Notes under the pieces: model-generated
What the model saw: the letters and a program-made list of their open reading frames with translations, nothing else
Told to the model about the DNA's origin: nothing
The model's database searches: none
Position numbers and translations under genes: made by a program
Part shown: piece by piece, positions 10,161-20,478 of the stretch
How the letters are laid out: the number at the start of each line of letters is the position of its first letter
Position numbering within the stretch: the first letter of the stretch is position 1
Assembly (NCBI GenBank): GCA_027858895.1
Contig: JAQIBX010000041.1
Location: 1 to 33,548 of the forward strand
Reading direction: 5' to 3'
DNA from: Desulfuromusa sp.
GTDB lineage: Bacteria; Desulfobacterota; Desulfuromonadia; Desulfuromonadales; Geopsychrobacteraceae
Length of the DNA stretch: 33,548 nucleotides

Positions 10161-11207
10161 ATGAAACGGCGATTGTTGATTATCATTGTTTTACTACTGG
10201 TCATAGGTGGTGTGATCTACCTGAACCAGAATAAAACGACCAATGATCAGCTGGTAAATATTAGCGGAACAATCATGGGCACCAGCTATCATATCAAGCT
10301 AGCGCCGACAGCTGAGCAAAAAATCAATCTTCCCGCCCTTAAACAGCAGATCAGTTCTCGCCTTGTTGACATTGACGGCAAGATGTCAACCTATAAAAAA
10401 GATTCAGAAGTTTCACGCTTCAATCGTCATTCAAACCAAAGTTGGATGTCAATCTCAGCTGAAACCATGTCTGTCTTCAATGCAGCTCAGAGGATCAGCC
10501 TGCTGAGCGATGGTGCTTTCGATATCACGATCGGAAAATTGGTTAATCTGTGGGGCTTCGGGCCAACCATCAATATTGATGCAATTCCGGAAGTTGATGC
10601 CATCCAGGCCTTGCTGTCACAGGTTGGATATCATAAACTGGAGTTACGCCAGACACCTCCAGCATTACGTACAAACAGCACAGAGATCTATATTGATCTA
10701 TCGGCAATCGCAAAAGGATACGCAGTCGATGCTATTGCCAGATTATTGTTAGAAAAGCAGATCGTCAACTTTTTGGTGGAAATCGGTGGCGAAATTATTA
10801 CCCATGGAACTAAACAACAACAGCAACCCTGGGTTATCGGCATTGAAAGCCCGCTAGCTGGAGAACGCAGCATCCGAAAACGATTACATCTTGCAGATGT
10901 TGCCATGGCAACATCTGGTGATTATCGTAACTATTTTGAAGACAAAGGAACCCGCTATTCGCACACTATTGACCCTGCGACCGGCTACCCGATAAAACAT
11001 CAGCTGGCATCAGTCACTGTCATCGATAGCTCGTGTATGCGTGCTGACGCTCTGGCCACTGCAATCATGGTCATGGGGCCGGAAAAAGGGTTAGAATTTG
11101 CCAGACAACACCAGTTTGCAATTTTTATGTTGGTAAAACAAGATGATCATTTTATTGAGCAACACAGTTTGGCTTTTGAGCCCTATCTCACATCAGAAGA
11201 GGATTAA
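10161..11207 (+). CDS. apbE: FAD:protein FMN transferase ApbE
   Basis: ATG at 10161 (MKRRLLIIIVLLLVIGGVIYLNQNK); 'GTIMGTSYHIKL', 'DLSAIAKGYAVDAIA', 'THGTKQQQQPWVIGIESP', 'YSHTIDPATGYP', 'CMRADALATAIMVMG' are ApbE signatures. Adjacent to nqr. Confidence 0.95.
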   Translation: MKRRLLIIIVLLLVIGGVIYLNQNKTTNDQLVNISGTIMGTSYHIKLAPTAEQKINLPALKQQISSRLVDIDGKMSTYKKDSEVSRFNRHSNQSWMSISAETMSVFNAAQRISLLSDGAFDITIGKLVNLWGFGPTINIDAIPEVDAIQALLSQVGYHKLELRQTPPALRTNSTEIYIDLSAIAKGYAVDAIARLLLEKQIVNFLVEIGGEIITHGTKQQQQPWVIGIESPLAGERSIRKRLHLADVAMATSGDYRNYFEDKGTRYSHTIDPATGYPIKHQLASVTVIDSSCMRADALATAIMVMGPEKGLEFARQHQFAIFMLVKQDDHFIEQHSLAFEPYLTSEED

Positions 11208-11209
11208 CT

Positions 11210-11497
11210 ATGGAACTGCTCCTTCCCGCATTAATTATCTTCCTGCTCGCCTTTACCGGGTTATCCATCGGCATTATCTTTGGTCGTAAAGGAATCTCTG
11301 GAAGCTGCAGCAGTAATGAAGCTAAGCTTCTCGACATTCAATGTTTCTGCGGCTCGGACACCAATTGTACGATAGATGCCTGCGAGAGCAACATATCCAT
11401 TAAAGCGGTTTGCGCGGACGGTGATGTCGAAAAATGCCGACAGATACAAGCCGAGTTCGAAGACCAGACCCGCAAATTATCTCGACCAAAAGAGTAA
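11210..11497 (+). CDS. nqrM: NqrM-like (DUF539) Na+-NQR maturation protein
   Basis: 95 aa; N-terminal TM, then 'GRKGISGSCSS' and Cys-rich segment 'CFCGSDTNCTIDAC'; located directly after apbE in the nqr locus. Confidence 0.8.
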   Translation: MELLLPALIIFLLAFTGLSIGIIFGRKGISGSCSSNEAKLLDIQCFCGSDTNCTIDACESNISIKAVCADGDVEKCRQIQAEFEDQTRKLSRPKE

Positions 11498-11556
11498 ATG
11501 TGTATTGACGTTGTTATTCAATTCACCCAGAAGTTGACCCTGCGGCCGAGCAACAG

Positions 11557-12690
11557 ATGAGCTCCCTCTACGTACATATTCCTTTTTGCGCTAGTAAGTG
11601 CCCTTATTGCGATTTTTTTTCTCAGGTTGGCTCTCAGCAACACATTGATGAATATGTTGAACTACTAAATCTTAATATCGAGATCCTGAAACGGAATAGT
11701 TCACCCTCCCCCCCATTCTCAACAATTTTTTTTGGCGGAGGGACGCCATCCCTCCTCTCCAGCAGGCAGATAGAATCCATACTCAATAGTCTCGAGCAAA
11801 ACTTCGGCATAGCGATGGACGCTGAAATCACGCTGGAAGCTAATCCCGGAACAGTGGACTTGGCAAAGCTACAAGGATATCGACAGGCTGGTGTCAATCG
11901 ACTCTCTCTTGGCATTCAATCACTCACCGAGAAAAATTTAAAACTTCTCGGCAGGATTCATAGTGTTAAACAGGCACGGGAAAGTATTTTCGCTGCACGT
12001 ACCGCCGGATTCGACAACCTAAGCCTTGATCTGATGTTTGCTCTTCCCAGTCAAGATCTGCGGTCACTGGAACAGGAAGTTTCTGCGCTGCTGAATTTGA
12101 ACCCGGAGCATATCTCCCTCTATGGCCTCTCTTTTGAGGAGGGCACCGAGTTTTCTCTGCGGCGACAATCAGGTGAGTTGGCATCCTGCGGAGATAATCT
12201 CTACGCCGATCAATATCAATTACTGCATGATCAGCTGGTCGCGGCGGACTATGAACATTATGAAATCTCCAATTTCGCCCAACCGGGGCAACGCTGTCGC
12301 CACAACCAAATCTACTGGCAACGCAGAAATTGCCTGGCAATCGGAGCCGGCGCCCACAGTTTTATTGAACAGGGGTGGGGTGAACGTTGGCATATACCCA
12401 CAAACCTGCAGAAATATAAGGAATCACTGTTACAGGGGGAAAACCCCGCTGAACTCCTGGAAACATACGACCACCAGGGAGCGATGAGAGAATTTGTCTA
12501 TCTTGCCTTACGTACCAGTGGCGGGGCTGATCTGCACGAATTTAAACGGAGATTTGAACGACCAATGGAAGAAGTCTTTTCCGTCGCACTCAAAAATACC
12601 GGCAAGTATCTGCATTCAAATAATGATCACTACTCTTTTGAACAGACCGGCTGGCTACTTTACGATCATTTGATTAGTCACTTCCTCTAG
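11557..12690 (+). CDS. hemW: Radical SAM family heme chaperone HemW
   Basis: 'SLYVHIPFCASKCPYCDFFS' (CxxxCxxC), 'TIFFGGGTPSLL', 'EANPG', 'GVNRLSLGIQSL', 'SLYGLSFEEGTEF', 'YEISNFAQPGQRCRHNQIYW'. Confidence 0.95.
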   Translation: MSSLYVHIPFCASKCPYCDFFSQVGSQQHIDEYVELLNLNIEILKRNSSPSPPFSTIFFGGGTPSLLSSRQIESILNSLEQNFGIAMDAEITLEANPGTVDLAKLQGYRQAGVNRLSLGIQSLTEKNLKLLGRIHSVKQARESIFAARTAGFDNLSLDLMFALPSQDLRSLEQEVSALLNLNPEHISLYGLSFEEGTEFSLRRQSGELASCGDNLYADQYQLLHDQLVAADYEHYEISNFAQPGQRCRHNQIYWQRRNCLAIGAGAHSFIEQGWGERWHIPTNLQKYKESLLQGENPAELLETYDHQGAMREFVYLALRTSGGADLHEFKRRFERPMEEVFSVALKNTGKYLHSNNDHYSFEQTGWLLYDHLISHFL

Positions 12691-12750
12691 AAACCACTCC
12701 CATCAACGACCGATACATGACAAATGGGTTAATCTCCGCCGCCATAAGTC

Positions 12751-12779
12751 TTGACAAAGGGGCACGGCATTGATAGTCT
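12751..12779 (+). promoter_or_regulatory. Candidate sigma70 promoter of hrcA operon
   Basis: TTGACA (12751-12756), 17 nt, TAGTCT (12774-12779), immediately upstream of the CIRCE operator. Confidence 0.5.
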
Positions 12780-12785
12780 CACCAA

Positions 12786-12812
12786 TTAGCACTCACCATC
12801 ATCGAGTGCTAA
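12786..12812. promoter_or_regulatory. CIRCE operator (HrcA binding site)
   Basis: TTAGCACTC-N9-GAGTGCTAA, perfect match to the CIRCE consensus, upstream of hrcA. Confidence 0.98.
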
Positions 12813-12874
12813 CACAAGTCGGGGAAATCAAAGTTTTATATATCGCTTGTGAACTTTCTGGAGCAACAATTTGT

Positions 12875-13921
12875 ATGGCTGACACATTAAACGAACGCAG
12901 CCAAAATATTCTTGAAGCGATTGTCGAAGACTATATCGCTTCCGCTGAGCCGGTTGGAAGTCGTGCGATCAGTCGCAAGCACAATCTCAATCTATCTCCC
13001 GCATCGGTTCGCAATGTGATGGCGGACCTGGAAGAGATGGGCCTGCTCTGTTCGCCACATACCTCTTCAGGCCGGATTCCGACCAGACAAGGTTTTCAGT
13101 ACTATATTGATACACTGCTTGAGGTCCGCAATCTCAACCGAAACGAAAAACAGAACCTGCGCAATAGCTACCGCTTCAAGAATATGCGAATGGAAGATAT
13201 TATGCAGGAAGTCGGCAGGGTTCTTTCGGGGCTTTCCCAATATACCGGGCTGGTCATGGCGCCCAAATTTATTTCGACGGTTTTTCGGCAGATTGAATTT
13301 ATTCGTTTATCACAGAGACGATTACTGGTGATATATGTCTCAGAAAGCGGACTGGTGCAAAACAAAGTTATCGAAGCTGATCCAACGCTCACAGCACAAG
13401 ACCTTGAGCAAGTCAGCAATTATCTGAACAGCGAGCTCAATGGTCTATCGATTCAAGAAGTCCGTATCAAACTGAAGCGCGAGTTACAAGAAGATCGGAT
13501 TCGTTATGATCAATTAAAAAAGCACGCGCTGAAACTTTCTTCAGCAGCGCTACAGGATGAAGTTGAAGATTTGCTTTATGTTTCTGGTGCATCCCTGATG
13601 CTGGGACAGCCTGAATTTTCCACCCCGGAGCAGATGCGGCGCCTGATCAAGACATTTGAGAGTAAAAAAATTCTCATTGAATTGTTGGATCGGGGGCAAT
13701 CAGCGCAGGGGGTACAGATCTTTATCGGCAGCGAAAGCAGTCACATAGATCTGGAAGGTTGCAGTTTGATTACCTCGAACTTTTCTAATCAAAAGGGGGC
13801 AATAGGCACCCTTGGCGTTATTGGTCCGGTTCGAATGAACTATTCACAGGTCGTTCCGATTGTTGATTTTACCGCCCAACTTATCAGTCGGGTGCTGGAT
13901 CGAGAAGTCGAAAAAAAATGA
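12875..13921 (+). CDS. hrcA: Heat-inducible transcriptional repressor HrcA
   Basis: MADTLNERSQNILEAIVEDYIASAEPVGSRAISRKHNLNLSPASVRNVMADLEEMGLL; start at 12875 lies downstream of CIRCE. Confidence 0.96.
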   Translation: MADTLNERSQNILEAIVEDYIASAEPVGSRAISRKHNLNLSPASVRNVMADLEEMGLLCSPHTSSGRIPTRQGFQYYIDTLLEVRNLNRNEKQNLRNSYRFKNMRMEDIMQEVGRVLSGLSQYTGLVMAPKFISTVFRQIEFIRLSQRRLLVIYVSESGLVQNKVIEADPTLTAQDLEQVSNYLNSELNGLSIQEVRIKLKRELQEDRIRYDQLKKHALKLSSAALQDEVEDLLYVSGASLMLGQPEFSTPEQMRRLIKTFESKKILIELLDRGQSAQGVQIFIGSESSHIDLEGCSLITSNFSNQKGAIGTLGVIGPVRMNYSQVVPIVDFTAQLISRVLDREVEKK

Positions 13922-13942
13922 TGGCGATAAGGAGCACAAAAG

Positions 13943-14560
13943 GTGGCAAAAAAAACTGAGCAACAGGAGCCGGACTCTGAACTGGAAACTCCAGCCAGCG
14001 GTGAGCTGAAAGGTGAAGCAGTAGAAGATGAAATTGACCAGCTACGTAACGAACTCGCCCAGGCTCTAGCTGATACCAAAACACATCAGGACCAATACCT
14101 GAGAACCTTGGCTGATATGGACAACCTGCGCAAGCGGACTCAAAGAGACAAGGAAGAAATGGCTAAATTTGCCAATGAGCATATCCTGCGTGAAATCCTG
14201 CCGGTGATCGACAATCTGGAAAGGGCAGTTGAACATGCAGAACAGGCCGAAAGTAATGATGGCCTTTTTGAAGGGGTGCAGATGACCCTGACCCAGTTTG
14301 GCCAGTTACTCAGTAAATTCGGAGTGAAACATGTGGACGCTGTCGGCCTGCCATTTGATCCAGCATACCATCAGGCGATGGGACAAATGGAATCGGAAGA
14401 CTATCCAATTAATACCGTTGTTCAGCAGATGCAAAAAGGCTATCAGCTCAACCAGCGGTTGTTGCGCCCAGCTTTTGTTCTGTTAGCCAAAGCTCCGGTA
14501 ACAATAAAAAATGAAGATAATGAAGGTATCGGCACAATAGAAGAAAAAGACGAAGATTAA
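13943..14560 (+). CDS. grpE: Nucleotide exchange factor GrpE
   Basis: 205 aa, GTG start; 'YLRTLADMDNLRKRTQRDKEE', 'REILPVIDNLERA', 'VDAVGLPFDPAYHQAM'; between hrcA and dnaK. Confidence 0.96.
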   Translation: MAKKTEQQEPDSELETPASGELKGEAVEDEIDQLRNELAQALADTKTHQDQYLRTLADMDNLRKRTQRDKEEMAKFANEHILREILPVIDNLERAVEHAEQAESNDGLFEGVQMTLTQFGQLLSKFGVKHVDAVGLPFDPAYHQAMGQMESEDYPINTVVQQMQKGYQLNQRLLRPAFVLLAKAPVTIKNEDNEGIGTIEEKDED

Positions 14561-14597
14561 AAAATCTCTGACAAATCTCTAAGGAGGATATGAAATT

Positions 14598-16499
14598 ATG
14601 GGTAAAGTTATTGGAATCGATCTAGGAACCACCAACTCCTGCGTGGCCATCATGGAGGGAGGCGAACCAGTTGTTATAGCCAACTCTGAAGGCTCACGCA
14701 CAACACCATCAATTGTTGCTTTTACTGAGAATGGAGAGCGTCTGGTCGGCCAGCAAGCAAAGCGTCAGGCGGTCACAAATCCAGAAAATACGCTCTTTGC
14801 AATCAAGCGTTTGATCGGCCGGAAGTTCACGTCCGAGGCGGTGCAAAAGGACATGAAGATCAGTCCTTTTAAAATTATTGAGGCTGATAATGGAGACGCC
14901 TGGGTCGAAGCTCGGGGTAAGAAATATAGTTCCCCTGAAATTTCAGCCATGGTACTGCAAAAAATGAAGCAGACCGCTGAAGACTACCTCGGCGAAAAAG
15001 TGACCGATGCTGTTATTACTGTTCCGGCCTACTTCAACGATTCTCAGCGCCAGGCAACCAAAGATGCAGGGAAAATTTCCGGACTGAATGTTCTGCGTAT
15101 TATCAACGAGCCAACCGCTGCATCCCTGGCCTATGGGCTGGATAAAAAACATGAAATGACCATCGCTGTTTTCGACCTGGGCGGTGGTACCTTCGACGTC
15201 TCTATCCTTGATCTCGGTGATGGGGTTTTCGAAGTTAAATCGACCAATGGTGACACATTTCTCGGTGGTGAAGACTTTGACCAACGGATCATTGATTATG
15301 TCGCCGACGAATTCAAAAAAGATCAGGGAATCGATCTGCGTGGCGACAAAATGGCACTGCAGCGGCTGAAGGAAGCTGCAGAAAAAGCCAAATGTGAGCT
15401 CTCCTCGTCGATGGAAACCGATATCAATCTGCCATTCATTACTGCTGATCAATCGGGACCGAAACACTTGAATCTCAAGCTGTCTCGCTCTAAGCTTGAA
15501 AGTATCTGCAGCGACTTGATTAATAAATTGACCGCTCCATGCCAAACCGCACTGAAAGATGCCGGCCTGTCTGCCAGTGAAATCACCGAAGTTGTTCTGG
15601 TTGGCGGCATGACCCGGATGCCTGCTGTGCAGGAGCGGGTTAAGGAGATCTTTGGTCGAACCCCGAGTCGAGGAGTTAACCCCGATGAGGTTGTTGCCAT
15701 TGGTGCAGCCATTCAGGCTGGTGTTCTGACCGGTGATGTTAAAGACGTTCTGCTGCTGGATGTCACCCCATTATCTCTGGGAATTGAAACTCTTGGCAGT
15801 GTAATGACCAAACTGATTGAGAAAAACACCACTGTTCCCTGTAAAAAAAGCCAGGTTTTCTCCACCGCAGCAGATAATCAACCAGCTGTTTCGGTGCATG
15901 TTCTGCAGGGTGAACGGGAAATGGCGACCGACAACAAAACCATCGGCAACTTTGAGCTGGTAGGGATTCCAACTGCACCGCGTGGAGTTCCACAAATCGA
16001 AGTCACTTTTGATCTTGATGCGAACGGAATTCTCCATGTTTGGGCTAAAGATCTTGGCTCTGGCAAAGAACAATCTATCGAGATTACTGCATCAAGCGGG
16101 TTATCCGAAGAAGAGATCAAAAAGATGGTTCAAGACGCTGAAGCTCACGCCAGTGATGATAAAAGCAAGCGTGAGTTGGTTGAAGCCCGTAACCAGGCCG
16201 ATGGACTGGCCTATACCACAGAAAAATCGTTAGCTGAGCATGGTGAAAAGCTGGATAGTGCGACCAAAAAGCAAATTGAAGATGCGTTGGAAGATCTGAA
16301 ACAAGCGATTACGGGCGATAATCCAGAAGATATCAAGAAGAAAAGTGAAACTCTTGCCCAGGCATCCCACAAACTGGCAGAAACGATGTATGCACAATCC
16401 AAGGATGATGGTGACATTGCCGAAGATTCTGATGGTGGTGCAAGTGCTGCCGATGATGTTGTTGACGCTGAATTCGAAGACGTTGACGAGAAAAAGTAA
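14598..16499 (+). CDS. dnaK: Molecular chaperone DnaK (Hsp70)
   Basis: [27 protein letters not shown]...; '[15 protein letters not shown]', '[14 protein letters not shown]'. Confidence 0.99.
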   Translation: MGKVIGIDLGTTNSCVAIMEGGEPVVIANSEGSRTTPSIVAFTENGERLVGQQAKRQAVTNPENTLFAIKRLIGRKFTSEAVQKDMKISPFKIIEADNGDAWVEARGKKYSSPEISAMVLQKMKQTAEDYLGEKVTDAVITVPAYFNDSQRQATKDAGKISGLNVLRIINEPTAASLAYGLDKKHEMTIAVFDLGGGTFDVSILDLGDGVFEVKSTNGDTFLGGEDFDQRIIDYVADEFKKDQGIDLRGDKMALQRLKEAAEKAKCELSSSMETDINLPFITADQSGPKHLNLKLSRSKLESICSDLINKLTAPCQTALKDAGLSASEITEVVLVGGMTRMPAVQERVKEIFGRTPSRGVNPDEVVAIGAAIQAGVLTGDVKDVLLLDVTPLSLGIETLGSVMTKLIEKNTTVPCKKSQVFSTAADNQPAVSVHVLQGEREMATDNKTIGNFELVGIPTAPRGVPQIEVTFDLDANGILHVWAKDLGSGKEQSIEITASSGLSEEEIKKMVQDAEAHASDDKSKRELVEARNQADGLAYTTEKSLAEHGEKLDSATKKQIEDALEDLKQAITGDNPEDIKKKSETLAQASHKLAETMYAQSKDDGDIAEDSDGGASAADDVVDAEFEDVDEKK

Positions 16500-16512
16500 T
16501 ATTTCAAGACAC

Positions 16513-16544
16513 GAGACGCCGACTCGTTAGAGGGTCGGCGTCTC
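16513..16544 (+). terminator. Perfect 11-bp hairpin between dnaK and dnaJ (terminator/attenuator or processing element)
   Basis: GAGACGCCGAC-N10-GTCGGCGTCTC inverted repeat; weak T tract (tcttta) follows. Confidence 0.6.
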
Positions 16545-16568
16545 TCTTTATAGATCAGGATTGTTATT

Positions 16569-17681
16569 TTGTCTAAGCGCGATTACTACGAAATTCTGGA
16601 AGTTAATCAGAATGCCAGCAGCACGGAAATCAAAAAAGCCTACCGCCGATTAGCCATCCAGTACCACCCCGATAAAAATCCCGGCGATAGTGAATCAGAA
16701 AATAAATTTAAAGAACTTACTGAAGCCTACGCGGTTCTTTCTGATTCGCAAAAAAGAGCCACTTATGACCAGTTTGGACATGCGGCGGTCAACGGCGCGG
16801 GAGGGTTTTCGAGCAGTGGTTTTGGCGGGGCACCATTTGAAGATATTTTTGGCGATATCTTTGGTGATATTTTTGGCGGTGGGTCGCGCCGAGGATCGCG
16901 GGGACAACGTGGCGATGATCTGCGCTATAATCTGACCATCAGTTTTGAAGAAGCGGCATTCGGTACTGAAAAAAATCTACAATTACCACGCAAGCAAGCC
17001 TGTGAAACCTGTCATGGTTCCGGTGCCCGTCCGGGAACTGAAGCACAAACCTGTTCCACTTGTCGTGGTGCTGGTCAGGTTCGTTATCAACAGGGCTTCT
17101 TTACCATGACTCGCCCCTGTCCAGATTGTCACGGCAATGGGAAAATTATTGCCGATCCCTGTCCAGATTGTCGCGGGACAGGACAGGTCAAAAGCAAACG
17201 GACCGTCGCACTGAAAGTTCCTGCTGGAGTGGAAGATGGTATCCGCCTGAAATTGAACAGTGAAGGGGATGCCGGATCTCAAGGAGGTCCACCAGGGGAC
17301 CTTTATGTTGTCATCAGCGTTGAAGAACATCCGATATTTAAGCGTGATGGGCAGGATGTCATCTGTGAAATTCCGATTTCATTTGTCCAGGCCGCACTTG
17401 GCTGCGATCTTCAAGTTCCCACTCTGGAAGGAAAACTCAACCTGAAGGTTCCGGCTGGAACCCAGACGGGTAAAGTTTTCAAACTCTCGGGTAAAGGAAT
17501 TGTTGCCCTGCAGGGACATCATCGTCGCGGCGACCAGTTGGTCGTACTAAAAGTTGAAGTTCCCACCAAACTCAATGCTCGTCAGCGTGAACTGCTGGAA
17601 GATTTTGCCAAAGAAGGCGGTGAAGATATTCATCCCCTAGGGAAGGGGTTTTTTGATAAAGTCAAAGAATTGTTTGACTGA
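16569..17681 (+). CDS. dnaJ: Molecular chaperone DnaJ
   Basis: TTG start; J domain with HPD ('[11 protein letters not shown]'), G/F region, zinc-finger CxxCxGxG repeats. Confidence 0.98.
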   Translation: MSKRDYYEILEVNQNASSTEIKKAYRRLAIQYHPDKNPGDSESENKFKELTEAYAVLSDSQKRATYDQFGHAAVNGAGGFSSSGFGGAPFEDIFGDIFGDIFGGGSRRGSRGQRGDDLRYNLTISFEEAAFGTEKNLQLPRKQACETCHGSGARPGTEAQTCSTCRGAGQVRYQQGFFTMTRPCPDCHGNGKIIADPCPDCRGTGQVKSKRTVALKVPAGVEDGIRLKLNSEGDAGSQGGPPGDLYVVISVEEHPIFKRDGQDVICEIPISFVQAALGCDLQVPTLEGKLNLKVPAGTQTGKVFKLSGKGIVALQGHHRRGDQLVVLKVEVPTKLNARQRELLEDFAKEGGEDIHPLGKGFFDKVKELFD

Positions 17682-17717
17682 TATTTCCTTTGCCTCATTG
17701 AAAATTACGGAGCACGC

Positions 17718-19592
17718 ATGAAGCGGATCTTTTGCCTGATTCTCGTCGGAACCCTGTCTGCGACCCTACTGTTAACTGCTTCTGCATCCACTGCTACTGC
17801 GGCTGAAGACGCCGAGCTGAAACAAGGACAGGAACTGTTTCAGGCCGGAAACCTGAATCAGGCGCTGGCCGTTCTGCGCAATTTTGTCCAACAATCTCCA
17901 GACTCCCCCGAAACGGCTCACGCTTCTGCTTTGATTGGGCGGATTTTTTTGCAGCAACATCGCTATGCCGATGCACTTCTCTATCTCCAGCGAATTTCAC
18001 CCGTTTATCGGAGTCCTGAAGTCGAATTGCTATTGGGCGATGGCCTGATCAAAACAGGTGAATTCAAAGCGGGGTTACAGCTATTGCAGCCTCTGCTCAG
18101 TGAGCCTCTAACTTCAGCTGACAAGACCACGCTATATCAGGCGCTGGTTATTGCCTCAACTGAAGAACAACAATTTCTCCTGACTCTGTTTTACCTGCAA
18201 CGACAACTCCCTTTTAGCTTAAATCCGGCAGAAATACTCGCTCAGTCCCATCAAATACTGCAAAGCCGCCTCAACGATGTTGATCTTGCGGAAGCGGCTT
18301 TTATGTGGCAGGAAACAGCCATCGGACAGGATGCACGCCTACAGTTGGCACGCCGGGCCCTGGTTCAACAACAACCAGATCAGGCTAGACAGCATTTACA
18401 GAAACTGTTTGCATCCTCTGTCACCTTCCCCTACTGGCAAGATGCTGAACAGCTGCTACAAAGAACCAGTGTCGATAACTGGCTCAGTCGCGACAGTATT
18501 GGAGTCCTTCTACCATTGAGTGGCGACTATGCTTCTTACGGTGAACTGGTCAAAAAGGGATTGGAATTGGCGCTGCGGGAACACAATAAAACCCGCCTTC
18601 CAGCCCGCTTTATTTATCAAGATACGGCCATTGCAGGGGTCACTTCTGCGCAGCTGGTTAGCCGCTTGACCGATGACGATAAAGTGATGGCTGTCATCGG
18701 TCCGTTGCTTGGCACAACTGCTGGAGAAGCAGCCCAGAGAGCCCAACAAGAAATGGTACCGATGGTCACCCTGGCACAAACTGAAGGTCTTCCTGAAATT
18801 GGCAATTTTATTTTTCGTGACACCCTGACAGCGACACAGCAAGTAAAAGCGCTGGCCGACTATGCCTTAGCAACCGAACATATCTCTTTTTCGATTCTAC
18901 GTCCGGAAAATCGGCTGGGCAAAAAAATGACCGAGCTGTTCGTTGCAGAAATGCAAAGAGCTGGTGGTGAAATTGTCGATATTATCAGCTACCCGGAAGA
19001 TAGTACCGACTTCAGGACACAAATTCAGCAATTACTTTGGGAAGATCGGAAAGTCGAAATTCCCAAAACATCAACTGAGATTGAAGATGAAAAAGGGATC
19101 CAGAAACTGGAATATCCACTGGCGCCCTTCCACGCTCTGTTCATTCCCGATTATGCCGACCGAATCAGCCAGATCGCTCCGCAGCTGATGTTTTATGGTA
19201 TCAAAGACGTCACCCTGCTTGGGATCAACGGCTGGAATTCCCCTGAATTAATCGGTGGAGCGGGACGTTTTCTTAAATCTGCGGTGTTTATTGACACGTT
19301 CTACCCCGACAGTAAAAAACCCGAAGTTCAGCGGTTCATGGAGCTTTATCGCCAGACATATAAGGAAGAACCAACCTTTCTCGAAGCCCAAGGTTTTGAT
19401 ATTGCAACACTGCTGTTACAAATAATCAATGATCCCGAAGTCGTAAATCGCGATGACCTGCGGAGAAAGCTGGTCGATTTGAACAATTATCTGGGGGTTA
19501 CCGGAACAACTGGATTTGATTTGTATGGTGAAGCCATCAAAAATCTTTATTTGTTAAAAATTAAGCGTGGTCGAGTCGTGGAATCTCAATAA
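17718..19592 (+). CDS. TPR plus periplasmic-binding-fold protein (LpoA/penicillin-binding protein activator-like)
   Basis: Signal peptide, TPR-like N-terminus ('ELFQAGNLNQALAVLRNFVQQSPDSPETAHA'), then type-I periplasmic-binding domain ('IGVLLPLSGDYASYGELVKKGLELAL', 'VMAVIGPLLGTTAGEAA'). Confidence 0.8.
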   Translation: MKRIFCLILVGTLSATLLLTASASTATAAEDAELKQGQELFQAGNLNQALAVLRNFVQQSPDSPETAHASALIGRIFLQQHRYADALLYLQRISPVYRSPEVELLLGDGLIKTGEFKAGLQLLQPLLSEPLTSADKTTLYQALVIASTEEQQFLLTLFYLQRQLPFSLNPAEILAQSHQILQSRLNDVDLAEAAFMWQETAIGQDARLQLARRALVQQQPDQARQHLQKLFASSVTFPYWQDAEQLLQRTSVDNWLSRDSIGVLLPLSGDYASYGELVKKGLELALREHNKTRLPARFIYQDTAIAGVTSAQLVSRLTDDDKVMAVIGPLLGTTAGEAAQRAQQEMVPMVTLAQTEGLPEIGNFIFRDTLTATQQVKALADYALATEHISFSILRPENRLGKKMTELFVAEMQRAGGEIVDIISYPEDSTDFRTQIQQLLWEDRKVEIPKTSTEIEDEKGIQKLEYPLAPFHALFIPDYADRISQIAPQLMFYGIKDVTLLGINGWNSPELIGGAGRFLKSAVFIDTFYPDSKKPEVQRFMELYRQTYKEEPTFLEAQGFDIATLLLQIINDPEVVNRDDLRRKLVDLNNYLGVTGTTGFDLYGEAIKNLYLLKIKRGRVVESQ

Positions 19593-19624
19593 ATCTGTTG
19601 ATAATGCATTGATAGCCTAAAAAA

Positions 19625-19649
19625 GGCTCATCTTGAGAAAAGGTGGGCC
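19625..19649 (-). terminator. Rho-independent terminator for the minus-strand OMP remnant
   Basis: GGCTCATCTT/AAGGTGGGCC stem (two GU pairs); on the minus strand it is followed by TTTTTT. Confidence 0.65.
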
Positions 19650-19674
19650 GTGACGATTTGATATTTAAAACAAC

Positions 19675-20478
19675 TTAAAAATAATAACGGACGCGTAATT
19701 CCAACTTACTTTCATTGAGCTTTTCCCCATGTTCAGTGAACCTTCCACCATCAATTCTCACATAGCGCAGCCGCAATTCCCAGTTGGTAAAACCACTATA
19801 AATGGCTTCTGGACTCAAGGAATAACTTTCATCCTCAAGATTGAGGATAGCGGTCAGGCCGGGGGTAAAATAGAGCAGGTCGAACGGTTCCTTCTTGGTG
19901 ATCTTGGCATAGATATAGTTCCGTCCAATCTGGGGCCTTGCATAACCTCTTTTACTCATTGAGGAAGCCTGTTCGAAGAGACTATCATTGCCAGTGGCGA
20001 TATATTGTGTGTTGGCAGCACTGACCAGCTGATAAAAGCGATCCATCTCTGTTGCAGAGTATCCGGCATCGTTATGGTAGAATTCGAGGATAGTGGTGAC
20101 GTCATTTTCCGTTAAGTAGCGCAGGCCCAGCAAGTAACTGGTCACTGCTATTTCATCACTTGCCAAAATTCCCGAGCTGTTGAGTAGTTGAATTCTCTGC
20201 TTGGGGGTGTGGGCAATCTCGCCATGAATTTCAAAATTGGTCGCCAGATTTTTTGAGAAATCAACCCCGTACCGGGTAGAGCGACTGTCTCCGGTGAAGA
20301 GAATAAAATCAATATCGGTATCCCGATAGAGAAGATAAAGCTTGGCAGCAACATTGACATGGTCCTGCTCGCCAAAATCATCATTGACATCTTCCCAAAC
20401 CGGTAGCAGTACTCCGGTTAATGCAATTGTCTGCAAGGTTCCAGGAAGGCTCTTTATCAGGTCGACGCGACGTAGGTT
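19675..20478 (-). pseudogene. 5'-truncated outer-membrane beta-barrel-like protein remnant
   Basis: Open frame from 20478 (no signal peptide; only TTG at 20436 as listed start) reads ...NLRRVDLIKSLPGTLQTIALTGVLLPVWEDVNDDFG... to C-terminal '...LELRVRYYF', with alternating beta-strand pattern and terminal Phe typical of OMPs. Confidence 0.6.
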
